From Bacillota bacterium (GTDB taxonomy: Bacteria > Bacillota > UBA4882 > UBA8346): DNA of 64,000 nucleotides. The position numbers and the translations under genes were made by a program. A model generated the notes under the pieces. It made no database searches, was not told the origin of the DNA, and was given only the letters and a program-made list of their open reading frames with translations. The stretch is from NCBI GenBank assembly GCA_023435225.1, contig JAEYRX010000099.1:1-64000 (forward strand), written 5' to 3'. Every line of letters starts with the position of its first letter. Within the stretch, counting starts at the first letter, position 1. Below, piece by piece: positions 45,532-53,544 of the stretch.

Positions 45532-45656
45532 AAGATGAGGCGAAAGGCGAGAGGCTAAAGGATAAAGGCAAAAGACAAAAGGCACTAGGAAATAGAGAAC
45601 GTTCTTTAGAATTAAATTCTTTTTTACTTTCGCCTGTCGCCTCATGCCTTTCGACT
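45532..45656. repeat. 7-bp-periodic array, GCGAAAG type, with inverted arm
   Basis: The left arm is exceptionally regular: GCGAAAG GCGAGAG GCTAAAG GATAAAG GCAAAAG ACAAAAG GCACTAG GAAATAG. The right arm (45627-45655) reads TTTCGCC TGTCGCC TCATGCC TTTCGAC. Confidence 0.82.
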
Positions 45657-45674
45657 AAGAGGGGATGAGCCAAA

Positions 45675-46016
45675 TTGAAATACCTCTTTCTCCATAATGT
45701 CCTCTACAGTTTTTTGATCTCATTCGGAATTGTCATTGGGGCCAGTATTTTTGCCGGTCTTGGCGCTTTAATCAACAATCAACCGCCTTTAAAAACCATG
45801 CTTGATTTGGCCGGTTCCATGAAGATATGGGCGGTAGCTGCTGCATTGGGTGGAACCTTTTCTTCATTTGAAATTATCGAAAAAGGGTTATTCAGCGGTC
45901 AAATTAGAACCATTATCAAACAAATGATTTATATTTTAACAGCTTTATTGGGAGCCAATATCGGTTATGGTTTTATCCGGCTTATTCAAAGGTGCGGAAA
46001 TATATGGCCCAAATAA
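45675..46016 (+). CDS. ytrH: Sporulation membrane protein YtrH
   Basis: 113 residues with three hydrophobic helices. YtrH features are visible: the N-terminal SFLISFGIVIGASIFAGLGALI, NNQPPLKTMLDLAGSMKIWAVAAALGGTF and a GLFSGQIRTIIKQMIYI helix. In Bacillus, YtrH and YtrI are SigE-dependent proteins needed for efficient sporulation. The TTG start is preceded by AGAGGGG. It overlaps ytrI by 13 bases. Confidence 0.9.
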   Translation: MKYLFLHNVLYSFLISFGIVIGASIFAGLGALINNQPPLKTMLDLAGSMKIWAVAAALGGTFSSFEIIEKGLFSGQIRTIIKQMIYILTALLGANIGYGFIRLIQRCGNIWPK

Positions 46017-46471
46017 AAGTTGCCGTAAATAATATTTTTTTAGCTTTTTTTACCGGATTATTCTCCGGATTGATAATAGCTTCCACACTTCTGACTATTT
46101 TAATCAGTTACCGGATGGATACTTATTATCAACATGCTAAAGAACTGGAGATTACTATCGAAGAAAAAAATATTAATCTCCAAAAATTAGAAGAATCAAT
46201 CAATAAAAATAAATATATTCTGAAAAACATTGCCGTGGTTTTACAATATGAAGGAGATAACCTTGATAAGCTTAATCTGGAAAAGTATATCAAAGATAAA
46301 TACCGCCATTTGTTGGGAAAGGATATCAACAGTATGGACCCGGATATGATGGCGGAAGTAATAGATAAAAGATTAATTAAGATTGTTGATCAGGAATATT
46401 TATTGAAATTATCCAGGCTTATTCTGGCTGAAGAACTAAAAATCTGGGTTCAAGTAAATAAGGTAAATTAA
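46004..46471 (+). CDS. ytrI: Sporulation membrane protein YtrI-like
   Basis: 155 residues. One N-terminal membrane helix (NNIFLAFFTGLFSGLIIAST) is followed by a coiled coil (HAKELEITIEEKNINLQKLEESI) and a short C-terminal domain. Primary sequence is weakly conserved in this family; the call rests on size, architecture and the overlap with ytrH, the conserved gene pair. ATG at 46004 is preceded by AAGGTGCGGA. Confidence 0.78.
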   Translation: MAQIKVAVNNIFLAFFTGLFSGLIIASTLLTILISYRMDTYYQHAKELEITIEEKNINLQKLEESINKNKYILKNIAVVLQYEGDNLDKLNLEKYIKDKYRHLLGKDINSMDPDMMAEVIDKRLIKIVDQEYLLKLSRLILAEELKIWVQVNKVN

Positions 46472-46474
46472 ATA

Positions 46475-46590
46475 AGGGAGTTTCATAATCTCCATAATGA
46501 GATTTTGGATATAATATATAGTGAACACCCCAGATGTATCTATCAATATATTATATCCAAATGTCAAATTTTTCAATTATGAAAATCCCT
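46475..46590. repeat. 116-bp nested palindrome after ytrI
   Basis: Outer arms AGGGAGTTTCATAAT / ATTATGAAAATCCCT and inner arms GGATATAATATAT / ATATATTATATCC (exact, 13 bp) surround a short centre. It would form a long hairpin. No terminal T run, no ORF; it may be a MITE-like element. Confidence 0.65.
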
Positions 46591-46610
46591 CAGACTTTTA
46601 AGAGGGAATT

Positions 46611-46647
46611 CGAATTAAATTGTGGAAATACAATTTAAAATTCGGCT
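46611..46647. repeat. Second short palindrome upstream of the hemerythrin gene
   Basis: CGAATTAAATTGT / ACAATTTAAAATTCG around a 6-base loop, about 50 bp upstream of the hemerythrin start. Confidence 0.5.
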
Positions 46648-46697
46648 TAGGACAAACATTTATTGCTAAAAAGTAATATGAATGGGGAATCGTTTTC

Positions 46698-47108
46698 ATG
46701 TTATATGTTAAATGGATTGACGAAAAGTATTCGGTAAATATCCGGCAGATTGATGAACAACATAAAAAACTAATTGCAATTATTAATGAAGTTTTTGAAA
46801 AAAAGATGGATAATGTCGGAGAAGGAACCGCCGCCGATATCCTGGCCAAATTGACCGAATATACTCAAACGCACTTTCAAGATGAAGAAAAATTAATGCA
46901 ACAATTTAACTTTCCTGATTTGGAAGTTCATCAAAGAACCCACCAATATTTTGTAAAGAAAGTCCGGCAGTATGTTCAAGATTTCCGGAATAATCAAGAG
47001 TTTCTAACCGATGATCTGCTCTGTTTTTTAAGAGATTGGTTGATTAATCACATTATGGAAACAGACAAAATCTATGCAACATTTTTGAATAAAAAAGGAG
47101 TTTTTTAG
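46698..47108 (+). CDS. Bacteriohemerythrin
   Basis: 136 residues, the standard length. The di-iron ligands are visible in order: His in DEQHKKL, His and Glu in THFQDEE, His pair in HQRTHQYF, and His and Asp in HIMETDK. It binds O2 reversibly and is often used by anaerobes and microaerophiles as an oxygen sensor or scavenger. GGGGAA precedes the ATG. The M16 peptidase gene starts 15 bases downstream, so a common transcript is likely. Confidence 0.95.
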   Translation: MLYVKWIDEKYSVNIRQIDEQHKKLIAIINEVFEKKMDNVGEGTAADILAKLTEYTQTHFQDEEKLMQQFNFPDLEVHQRTHQYFVKKVRQYVQDFRNNQEFLTDDLLCFLRDWLINHIMETDKIYATFLNKKGVF

Positions 47109-47123
47109 GTGGAGGACAAGCTG

Positions 47124-48476
47124 ATGAACCCTTTAAAAGCATTTAAAAAGCCAGCAATTAGATTCATTACGTTTTTTATTACAATTATTTTTTTGTGGCA
47201 AATTGTATTAGCTAAAACCTCAGATTCGCTTTTAAATCCCTATACCAAAGTTCAACTTGAAAACGGCCTTACATTAGTAGTTAAAGAGGTTCATTCAGCC
47301 CCGATTGCCGCAGTCGACATCTGGGTCGGTACCGGGTCTATAAATGAAACTCCGACTGAAGCGGGTATTTCACATTTCTTTGAACATATGCTTTTTAAAG
47401 GAACCACCAAACGTAAAGTCGGTGAGATTGCCCGGGAGATAAAAGCGGTCGGCGGATATCAAAATGCCGCTACTTCACTTGATACTACCCATTATTACGT
47501 GGTTGTCCCCAGTGAGAAAGTAGACTTAGCGCTGGATGTAGAAGCTGATGCTATTATGAACTCTACTTTTGAACCGGCAGAGATTGAACGGGAACGAAAA
47601 GTAATTTTGGAAGAAAGACGCTTAAAAGAAAATAGCCCCAATGGAAAATTGGGATTATTGGTTTATCAAACAGTCTTCAAAGGGACTCCATATGCTAATG
47701 ATATTTTGGGGACTGCGGACTCTTTGGGAAATATCAATCAAGGAACATTTCTTGATTATTACCACCGGTATTACCGTCCCAATAATATGGTTGTAGCGGT
47801 TGTTGGCGATGTGAATACCGAAAAAATCATCAGTCAAGTCCAAGGATTGTTCCGGGATTTTAAAGCGGGAGATATACCGGAATCAGCCAAATTCTCAATA
47901 CCGGTGCTAAAAAATATTACCAGAGTTGAAGCGGAAATGCCGGTGGATCAGACTTATTTATACTTTGCTTTTCCGGGACCGGGAATCAATCATCCTGATG
48001 AAGCTGCTTTGACAATGCTTAGTATTATTCTCGGTGATGGTCAGGGTTCGCTTTTATATCAAAATATGTTGGAACAGAAACAAATGGTTAATGAAATTGC
48101 CGCCGGTTATCAAACTTATCATCAGATCGGTTTGTTTGCGATTTATGCTCAAACAAGCAATACTACAATCTCAACTATAGAAACCGAGATCCAAAAAAAT
48201 ATCCGACGAATTATAAATAAGGGAGTTAGTGAAGCTGATTTAAAACGTGCCAAAGCGCTTATGGAAAGCAATATCGCTTATGCTATGGAAACGAATGCTG
48301 ATATTGCTTCGATAATTGGTGATTATCAATTAAATGGTGATTTGAATGATCTTGATCGCTTTATGAAGGAGTTTCGGAAGGTTTCAATCAAAGATCTCCG
48401 CAGAGTGGCCAAAAAATATTTAAATCCTAAGGCTTATGTATTGGCAATAGTTAAGCCGCAGGAGGTGGCGAAATGA
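47124..48476 (+). CDS. M16 family zinc peptidase, catalytic subunit
   Basis: 450 residues. The N-terminal hydrophobic segment ending VLAKTS is a signal peptide or anchor. The inverted zinc motif HFFEH (near 84-88) is complete, with the third ligand Glu in RERKVILEERR. It has two M16 domains, the second starting near 235. Its pairing with a non-catalytic neighbour matches M16B heterodimers. Extracytoplasmic; substrate unknown. ATG at 47124 is fixed by GGAGG eight bases upstream; it overlaps the next gene by four bases. Confidence 0.93.
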   Translation: MNPLKAFKKPAIRFITFFITIIFLWQIVLAKTSDSLLNPYTKVQLENGLTLVVKEVHSAPIAAVDIWVGTGSINETPTEAGISHFFEHMLFKGTTKRKVGEIAREIKAVGGYQNAATSLDTTHYYVVVPSEKVDLALDVEADAIMNSTFEPAEIERERKVILEERRLKENSPNGKLGLLVYQTVFKGTPYANDILGTADSLGNINQGTFLDYYHRYYRPNNMVVAVVGDVNTEKIISQVQGLFRDFKAGDIPESAKFSIPVLKNITRVEAEMPVDQTYLYFAFPGPGINHPDEAALTMLSIILGDGQGSLLYQNMLEQKQMVNEIAAGYQTYHQIGLFAIYAQTSNTTISTIETEIQKNIRRIINKGVSEADLKRAKALMESNIAYAMETNADIASIIGDYQLNGDLNDLDRFMKEFRKVSIKDLRRVAKKYLNPKAYVLAIVKPQEVAK

Positions 48477-49885
48477 TTACTAAAATGCGGAAGTATTCAA
48501 GAGTCGGGAGTCATGAGCCAGTAGTTTTCTTGAGTTATTTTGGATCTAAATGGAAGAAACTCTTTTTTGCCTGTATAACATTATTTTTATTCTGCAATAT
48601 AGTTTTTAGTGATATAAACATTTTTGCACAGTCTAACGATTCAGGTTCAGGAGAGATAATTCGTCGAGTGCTGGATAATGGGTTAACTATTTTAGTAAAA
48701 CCAAGTTCAGCCAATGAAGTAGTCGCGGTTACCGCTTTTACCGGAATGGGCGGTATTTATGAACCTTTAAATCAACGCGGGCTCTCCAAATTAATGCAAA
48801 GTATTTTAATTAAAGGAACAACAACCCGTAACGCCCGGGAAATTGTCTTCGAAACAGAGTCAGTGGGTGCTTCATTGGACGCAGGTCTGGCCGGCTATGG
48901 TCGGGGTGTGGTGACTCTTAAAACCACTTTATCGGGTTTGGATACCGGATTAAAAGTATTTTCAGATGTAATCCTGCATCCCATATTTTCGGATACGGAG
49001 GTAGCAAAAGAAAAGGAATTAATGATTCAACAACTTTCCGCCGCCGGCGATCAGCCTGTCAACGTAGCTTATGAAAATTATTTGCATTTATTTTACGGAG
49101 ATTATCCGATTGGCATAAAATCAGGAACCATCGCCGGAATGATAGCCAAGATTACCAGAGAAGATATTTTAAACTGGTATCGCCAGGTATATGTACCTAA
49201 TAACATGGTTATTACCGTCGTCGGTAAAGTTGATCCGGAACGGATTATCAATCGGTTTCAGGATGATTTCGGAGAATTAGAGCGTGGTAGCCTCTTCCAA
49301 CCGATGAAAGCTAATGTTGCAACAGGAGATGAAGATCGGCAAATCATTCAGACCAGAGATTCACAGGCTTTATTCATGATCCTTGGCTATCCGGCGCCGG
49401 ATATTTTTGACCGAGATTATCCGGTGATGGAAGTTATCAGTTATATTTTGGGCGGTGATATGGGATCCAGACTTTTTATGGAGTTACGAGATAAAAAAGG
49501 ACTGGCTTATAATGTCAGTACCGGTTATTACCCGTCCAATTATCCCGGTAATATTTACGCTTTTATGGCAACCGCTCCCGAAAACTATCAGACGGCTAAA
49601 AATGGCATTGTTGCCGAGTTTACTAAACTTACTTCGGAATTAATCCCTGATGATGAACTGGCAATGGCCAAGGAGGCAATCAAAGGCGGCTTTCTGATGG
49701 GTCATGAAACCAATATGGATCAATGCCGGATCCTAGGTGGCTATGAGTTGCTGGGGTTAGGGTTTGGGCATGACCTTTTATATTCTAAATTGGTTGAAAG
49801 AGTTACCTCCGAAGACATTAGAAGAGTTGCTCGAAAATATTTTCAACATTATACTTTAAGCGTAGTTTCACCGGGAGAGTATTAA
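48473..49885 (+). CDS. M16 family peptidase-like protein, non-catalytic subunit
   Basis: 470 residues. Where the partner has HFFEH this protein has LSKLMQSILIKGT, so the zinc site is lost. It keeps the substrate-binding segment GSRLFMELRDKKGLAYNVSTG, the R/Y pair contributed by non-catalytic M16 partners. A membrane/signal segment lies at ~29-50, preceded by an unusual basic extension (KMRKYSRVGSHEP) encoded by a heptad array. The start overlaps the upstream stop (ATGA) and has AGGAGGTGG, so the extension is translated. The two subunits likely form a 1:1 dimer. Confidence 0.92.
   Translation: MITKMRKYSRVGSHEPVVFLSYFGSKWKKLFFACITLFLFCNIVFSDINIFAQSNDSGSGEIIRRVLDNGLTILVKPSSANEVVAVTAFTGMGGIYEPLNQRGLSKLMQSILIKGTTTRNAREIVFETESVGASLDAGLAGYGRGVVTLKTTLSGLDTGLKVFSDVILHPIFSDTEVAKEKELMIQQLSAAGDQPVNVAYENYLHLFYGDYPIGIKSGTIAGMIAKITREDILNWYRQVYVPNNMVITVVGKVDPERIINRFQDDFGELERGSLFQPMKANVATGDEDRQIIQTRDSQALFMILGYPAPDIFDRDYPVMEVISYILGGDMGSRLFMELRDKKGLAYNVSTGYYPSNYPGNIYAFMATAPENYQTAKNGIVAEFTKLTSELIPDDELAMAKEAIKGGFLMGHETNMDQCRILGGYELLGLGFGHDLLYSKLVERVTSEDIRRVARKYFQHYTLSVVSPGEY
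48492..48526. repeat. 7-bp-periodic array inside a coding region
   Basis: Five heptads AGTATTC AAGAGTC GGGAGTC ATGAGCC AGTAGTT, the same word family as 17261 and 23373, translated as part of the M16 non-catalytic subunit N-terminus. Confidence 0.65.
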
Positions 49886-49888
49886 CCT

Positions 49889-49990
49889 AAGGAAGCGCTG
49901 ATTAATTGAATAAGTGACGATTTTGCGATTCGCAAAATGCCTAATACCGCATGTTTGCTCGCACAAAATCGGATTAATCAGCGCTTCCCT
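49889..49990. repeat. ~100-bp palindromic interspersed element, copy 2
   Basis: Inverted relative to copy 1 (901-1001), with only about ten differences over 100 bp by eye. Ends are GGAAGCGCTGATTAAT and ATTAATCAGCGCTTCC. It starts three bases after the M16 stop and contains the stop codon of the convergent MocR gene. Confidence 0.82.
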
Positions 49991-51381
49991 AAAACGGAAT
50001 GTAAACGGGAAACCCCTTCTTTAATCTCCTCCGGGCTTAAATGACTGTATCCTATAATTATTTTTTGCGAGTGAAATCCTTTTTGAAAAGCATGTTCTTC
50101 AACCGGGTGTACTTTAACCCCGGTTTTTTTTATTTCCTCTAATAAATCCGTAGTGAACTTTATACTAACAAACTCAACTATCAGATGTAATCCGGTTGAT
50201 TGACCGGTGATTTTTATTTCATTTATGAATTTATCCCGTAAGCAGCTTATTAGAAGATCCCGCTTTTTTTGATAAATTTTTTTCATTTTGGCAATATGTT
50301 GTTCCAAATAACCTTCTTTAATAAACCGGGCCAAAGTCAATTGCGGTAAAATTTGGGAATGATTGTCCTGTAAATGTTTATATTGTCGGCAAATTTTTAC
50401 TAAAACAGAAGGAACAATCATGTATCCAAGTCTAAGAGCCGGGAAAAGAACTTTACTAAAAGAACCGATATAAATAACCCAATTAGGATCCAGGCCTTGA
50501 AGTGAACTGATTGGCGGACCTTCATAACGGTATTCACTGTCATAGTCATCTTCAATAATATAACATCCGCTGGTACGGGCATATTCAATTAATTCAATTC
50601 GCCTTTGAATCGGCAGAACAACACCCAACGGGTATTGATGAGAAGGGGTTACCATAACTAATGCCGGTTTAAGTTCAGCAGGGAGTAAATCCGTTTTTAA
50701 ACCGAATTCATCTACTGGAATAGGATATTTATTACTGCTGTTGAAAGAGAATATATTTTGGATTTCCCGGTGGATGGGCTCTTCAATGATATATGGACGG
50801 TCAGGCGCCAGAAGGATTTGAGTCAATAAGGATAAACTTTGGACTGCTCCGGTAGTAACGATAATTTGGTTGGGCTCGGCTTCAACCCCACGGTATTTAT
50901 GTAGATGATTACAGATTGCTTCTCTTAGTTCTAACCGGCCTTCCGGTGGGCCATAACTTAAATTAGCAACCGGGGAATCGGTCCATATTTGTTGCTCAAG
51001 TTGACTCCACTTTTTACGCGGAAATGCCTCTAAAGCCGGGATACCGGAACGAAAGTCTATTAAGTCATTATTGTCTTTACTAATATTATTATCTCCCGAA
51101 ATAGTATGGGTTCTTTTGGAAGGCGTATCCGCTAAAAATGTTCCCTCCGCAACATAGGTCCCCGATCCAGGCGCTCCAATCAGGTAACCTTCGGCGATTA
51201 ATAACTCATATACTTCTAGAACAATATTTCTGGAGACCGATAAAGTAGCCGCCAACTCCCGGGTTGAAGGAAGTTTCTCTCCCGATTTAATAGTTCCGTG
51301 TAAAATAGAGTTTCTAATCTGCTGGTAAATCTGCTTTGTTAAAGATATATCGCTTTTTCGATCCAATACAATCCATATCAT
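49978..51381 (-). CDS. MocR/PdxR-type regulator (GntR DNA-binding plus aminotransferase fold)
   Basis: 467 residues. The N-terminal GntR winged helix (~10-75) has QIYQQIRNSILHGTIKSGEKLPSTRELA and SRNIVLEVYELL. The C-terminal fold-type I aminotransferase-like domain (~105-467) has YGPPEGRLELREAI, TTGAVQSL, EDDYDSEYRYEG and the PLP lysine in IGSFSKVLFPALRLGY. Such regulators sense PLP or amino compounds. GAGGA precedes ATG at 51381. The last codons and stop come from the 100-bp repeat. No pdx genes are adjacent. Confidence 0.92.
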   Translation of the reverse strand: MIWIVLDRKSDISLTKQIYQQIRNSILHGTIKSGEKLPSTRELAATLSVSRNIVLEVYELLIAEGYLIGAPGSGTYVAEGTFLADTPSKRTHTISGDNNISKDNNDLIDFRSGIPALEAFPRKKWSQLEQQIWTDSPVANLSYGPPEGRLELREAICNHLHKYRGVEAEPNQIIVTTGAVQSLSLLTQILLAPDRPYIIEEPIHREIQNIFSFNSSNKYPIPVDEFGLKTDLLPAELKPALVMVTPSHQYPLGVVLPIQRRIELIEYARTSGCYIIEDDYDSEYRYEGPPISSLQGLDPNWVIYIGSFSKVLFPALRLGYMIVPSVLVKICRQYKHLQDNHSQILPQLTLARFIKEGYLEQHIAKMKKIYQKKRDLLISCLRDKFINEIKITGQSTGLHLIVEFVSIKFTTDLLEEIKKTGVKVHPVEEHAFQKGFHSQKIIIGYSHLSPEEIKEGVSRLHSVLGKR

Positions 51382-51512
51382 CTTAATTATCCTCGAAGTG
51401 GTACCATAAAAATTAAAGATGAGTGGCTCTATTAAAACCACTTTCCTCATGATAAATTATACTAAACATTTAAATAAATACCAATTATTTTTTGTAGAGG
51501 AGAAGTGGCTGA

Positions 51513-51848
51513 ATGAATTCTAAAACATTAATAATCCGGCGGGCCGAGATTGGGGATATTGAAGATATATGGAGTTTATTACATGCTGAGAGCAAAGGAT
51601 GGGATGTTGAACAAATTAATGGTAACCTCAAGAATTTGTTAGTTTTAGTGCAGCCTCCCAAATTACTTGGAATATTATTTGGTCAGCTATTACCGGGAAA
51701 AGAAGAAGTAAAATGGGTAGTTATTCATCCTTTTTATCCGGAAAAACCATTAAGGGAAGTTTTAATTCAAAGTTTGATAGGAACTCAAAATATAATAGGG
51801 GGTAACAAAGAAATTATTGTAAAACCAATTTCTTTAACTTCTTTGTAA
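51513..51848 (+). CDS. GNAT-like small protein 1
   Basis: 111 residues. IIRRAEIGDIEDIWSLLHAES resembles the first strand and helix of GNAT acetyltransferases; VKWVVIHPFYPEKPLREVLIQSL corresponds to the strand-loop-helix of the acetyl-CoA site but lacks the usual R/Q-x-x-G-x-G/A. It ends soon after, so the fold is incomplete. A paralog is encoded at 52777-53184. GAGGAGAAGTG precedes the ATG. Its 3' end overlaps the convergent GntR gene by 15 bases. Function unknown; probably not an active acetyltransferase. Confidence 0.65.
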   Translation: MNSKTLIIRRAEIGDIEDIWSLLHAESKGWDVEQINGNLKNLLVLVQPPKLLGILFGQLLPGKEEVKWVVIHPFYPEKPLREVLIQSLIGTQNIIGGNKEIIVKPISLTSL

Positions 51849-52796
51849 GTACTGTTTTAATTTTTCTAAAAATGCTCGATCCAGTTCAAGACAGTATTCC
51901 AGTATTTTGATTCGTTCCGGCACGAGCTTCCTAACAGTATCAATTACCGCCCGCGAACTGACCAGATATTCAATTTCGTTAATCATCCGGTTAAAAGATT
52001 CCCTATCTTGAGTTCCGCTATGTTTAAGGATTAAATGGTCAATTCCGGCTTCTTTTAAGGCCTTCTCCATTCTGGCGGCAAATTGTTCAGTAATACAAAC
52101 CAAACCAACTTTAGTACCGGCAGGCAGCTTTCGCATTTCCATAAAGATATGAAGATGGGGTGCGGCCATTACTCCGAATACTTCTTTATTAAGCGGCTCC
52201 AAAATAGCTTTAACATCTTCGAGATGAGTAATATTGGTAACTACAAAGTCAGTATTTCTAATAAAATCTTCAGACTTTTTGTCATCAAGTTCATCAAGCA
52301 GACAACCATCAACTTCAATACCCAGCTCTAATCGAAGTGAATTTTGGTAATAAGCCAGATCAGGAGAATTACATTCCACCATTAAAGCCCGGAATGCTTT
52401 TTTGCTATAATAGGGGATATCCAAGCCCAACACGGTCCGGTTAAAGACAACCGTAAAAAGGTCTTCCGGATCAAAACCTAATTCTTTAGTCTTTTCTAAG
52501 GTTTCTTGAGCCAGAGTAATTAGGGCTTTCCTTCGTTCATCCTCGGGAGTTGAGGGTAATTTTTCGGCAATATAAGTCCCTTGACCGTGTTTACTCACTA
52601 ATAACCCCTCCTGTTCCAATTCTTTATAAGCCGCAATAACGGTATTACGATTAATCTGCAAATATGTTCCCAAATCTTTCGGAGTAGGTATTTTAGTGCC
52701 GGGTTGTAAAGTGCCGCTTAATAAATAAAACTTGATTTGTTCTTTTAATTGTTGATAAATCGGAAACTCAGAGCTTTTATTGATCCGAAATTCCAT
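51834..52796 (-). CDS. GntR-family regulator with PBP-like effector domain
   Basis: 320 residues. The N-terminal winged helix (~1-75) has FPIYQQLKEQIKFYLLSGTLQPG and INRNTVIAAYKELEQEGLL. The rest contains strands TDFVVTNITHLEDVKAIL, VFGVMAAPHLHIFMEM and KVGLVCITEQFAARM, a type I periplasmic-binding-like arrangement found in some clostridial GntR proteins. ATG at 52796 follows AAGGTG. It is the second gene of a two-gene operon with the GNAT-like protein 2 (29-base overlap with the longer reading). The effector is unknown. Confidence 0.87.
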   Translation of the reverse strand: MEFRINKSSEFPIYQQLKEQIKFYLLSGTLQPGTKIPTPKDLGTYLQINRNTVIAAYKELEQEGLLVSKHGQGTYIAEKLPSTPEDERRKALITLAQETLEKTKELGFDPEDLFTVVFNRTVLGLDIPYYSKKAFRALMVECNSPDLAYYQNSLRLELGIEVDGCLLDELDDKKSEDFIRNTDFVVTNITHLEDVKAILEPLNKEVFGVMAAPHLHIFMEMRKLPAGTKVGLVCITEQFAARMEKALKEAGIDHLILKHSGTQDRESFNRMINEIEYLVSSRAVIDTVRKLVPERIKILEYCLELDRAFLEKLKQYLQRS

Positions 52797-53184
52797 CAAT
52801 AACACCTTCAGTCTTGAGGAATAGCTTCCCTGATAGTATCCAAAGTTTTCGTAAAAAAGAAATAGAGCTCTTTTTTATTCCATTACCCGGATAGTGACAA
52901 AAAATGCTTGAAAATTGTTGAATCATTGCTTCACGGAGCGAATCTTCCGGATATAATGGATGAATGGCTACCCAGGGAATATTGACCTGATATTTGAAAT
53001 AAGTTCCGCAGAGAACGCCGAGAATCCTTTTTTGATACTCTAAAACATATAATTGCTCAATTAGTTCCAAGATTTTTGGAGCACTAATCATTTTACTATC
53101 GGCATGCAATAAGTACCATATTTCCTCGGAATCATTTTCAACAGCTTGCCGGAAGATTATTGATTCATTAAACATATAACTCAA
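52777..53184 (-). CDS. GNAT-like small protein 2
   Basis: 135 residues. It is clearly paralogous to the protein at 51513: IIFRQAVENDSEEIWYLLHADS, then ILGVLCGTYFKY and WVAIHPLYPEDSLREAMIQ. As there, the acetyl-CoA loop signature is absent. It has an additional C-terminal ~40 residues. The gene runs into the GntR gene with overlap, so the two are translated together and may be functionally linked. Upstream is a palindromic candidate operator. Confidence 0.65.
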   Translation of the reverse strand: MSYMFNESIIFRQAVENDSEEIWYLLHADSKMISAPKILELIEQLYVLEYQKRILGVLCGTYFKYQVNIPWVAIHPLYPEDSLREAMIQQFSSIFCHYPGNGIKKSSISFLRKLWILSGKLFLKTEGVIDGISDQ

Positions 53185-53544
53185 TCCTTTATATTTTATA
53201 ATTTTATAGTTTACTAGTTAACTAGATAACTATATCTTAAACTATTAAAATTTTAATGTCAAGCATTTTTTGGAAAAAATCAGTCAATAAACAATATGCA
53301 TTAAGCAATATAATTGTATGGTAGGTTTTTGACCTATTTAATGTACCAATTTATTTACGGAATATTTAAATAAACAGTTTTATTTCATCTTAACTTAAGC
53401 AGCTAAATAATAAATTGCAGGAAAAAGTTAATATCTGACGAAATTGCTTGGTATTATATTTAAAAATAAGGAACTCAGGAGTCTTTCACTCCTTACACAT
53501 ATTGCCTTATGCATATTACATGGCTTTTTAAGGAGGTTTATCCA
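53185..53544. other. Divergent intergenic region with candidate operator
   Basis: 360 very AT-rich bases between the GNAT-like/GntR operon and the sugar kinase. Apart from the palindrome at 53214-53225 and the kinase ribosome site at 53531-53537, nothing specific was seen. Confidence 0.5.
53214..53225. promoter_or_regulatory. Palindromic candidate operator of the GntR operon
   Basis: CTAGTTAACTAG is a perfect 12-bp palindrome 30 bp upstream of the GNAT-like 2 start, flanked by further TAGTTTA / TAACTA symmetry. Position and symmetry fit GntR autoregulation. Confidence 0.45.
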
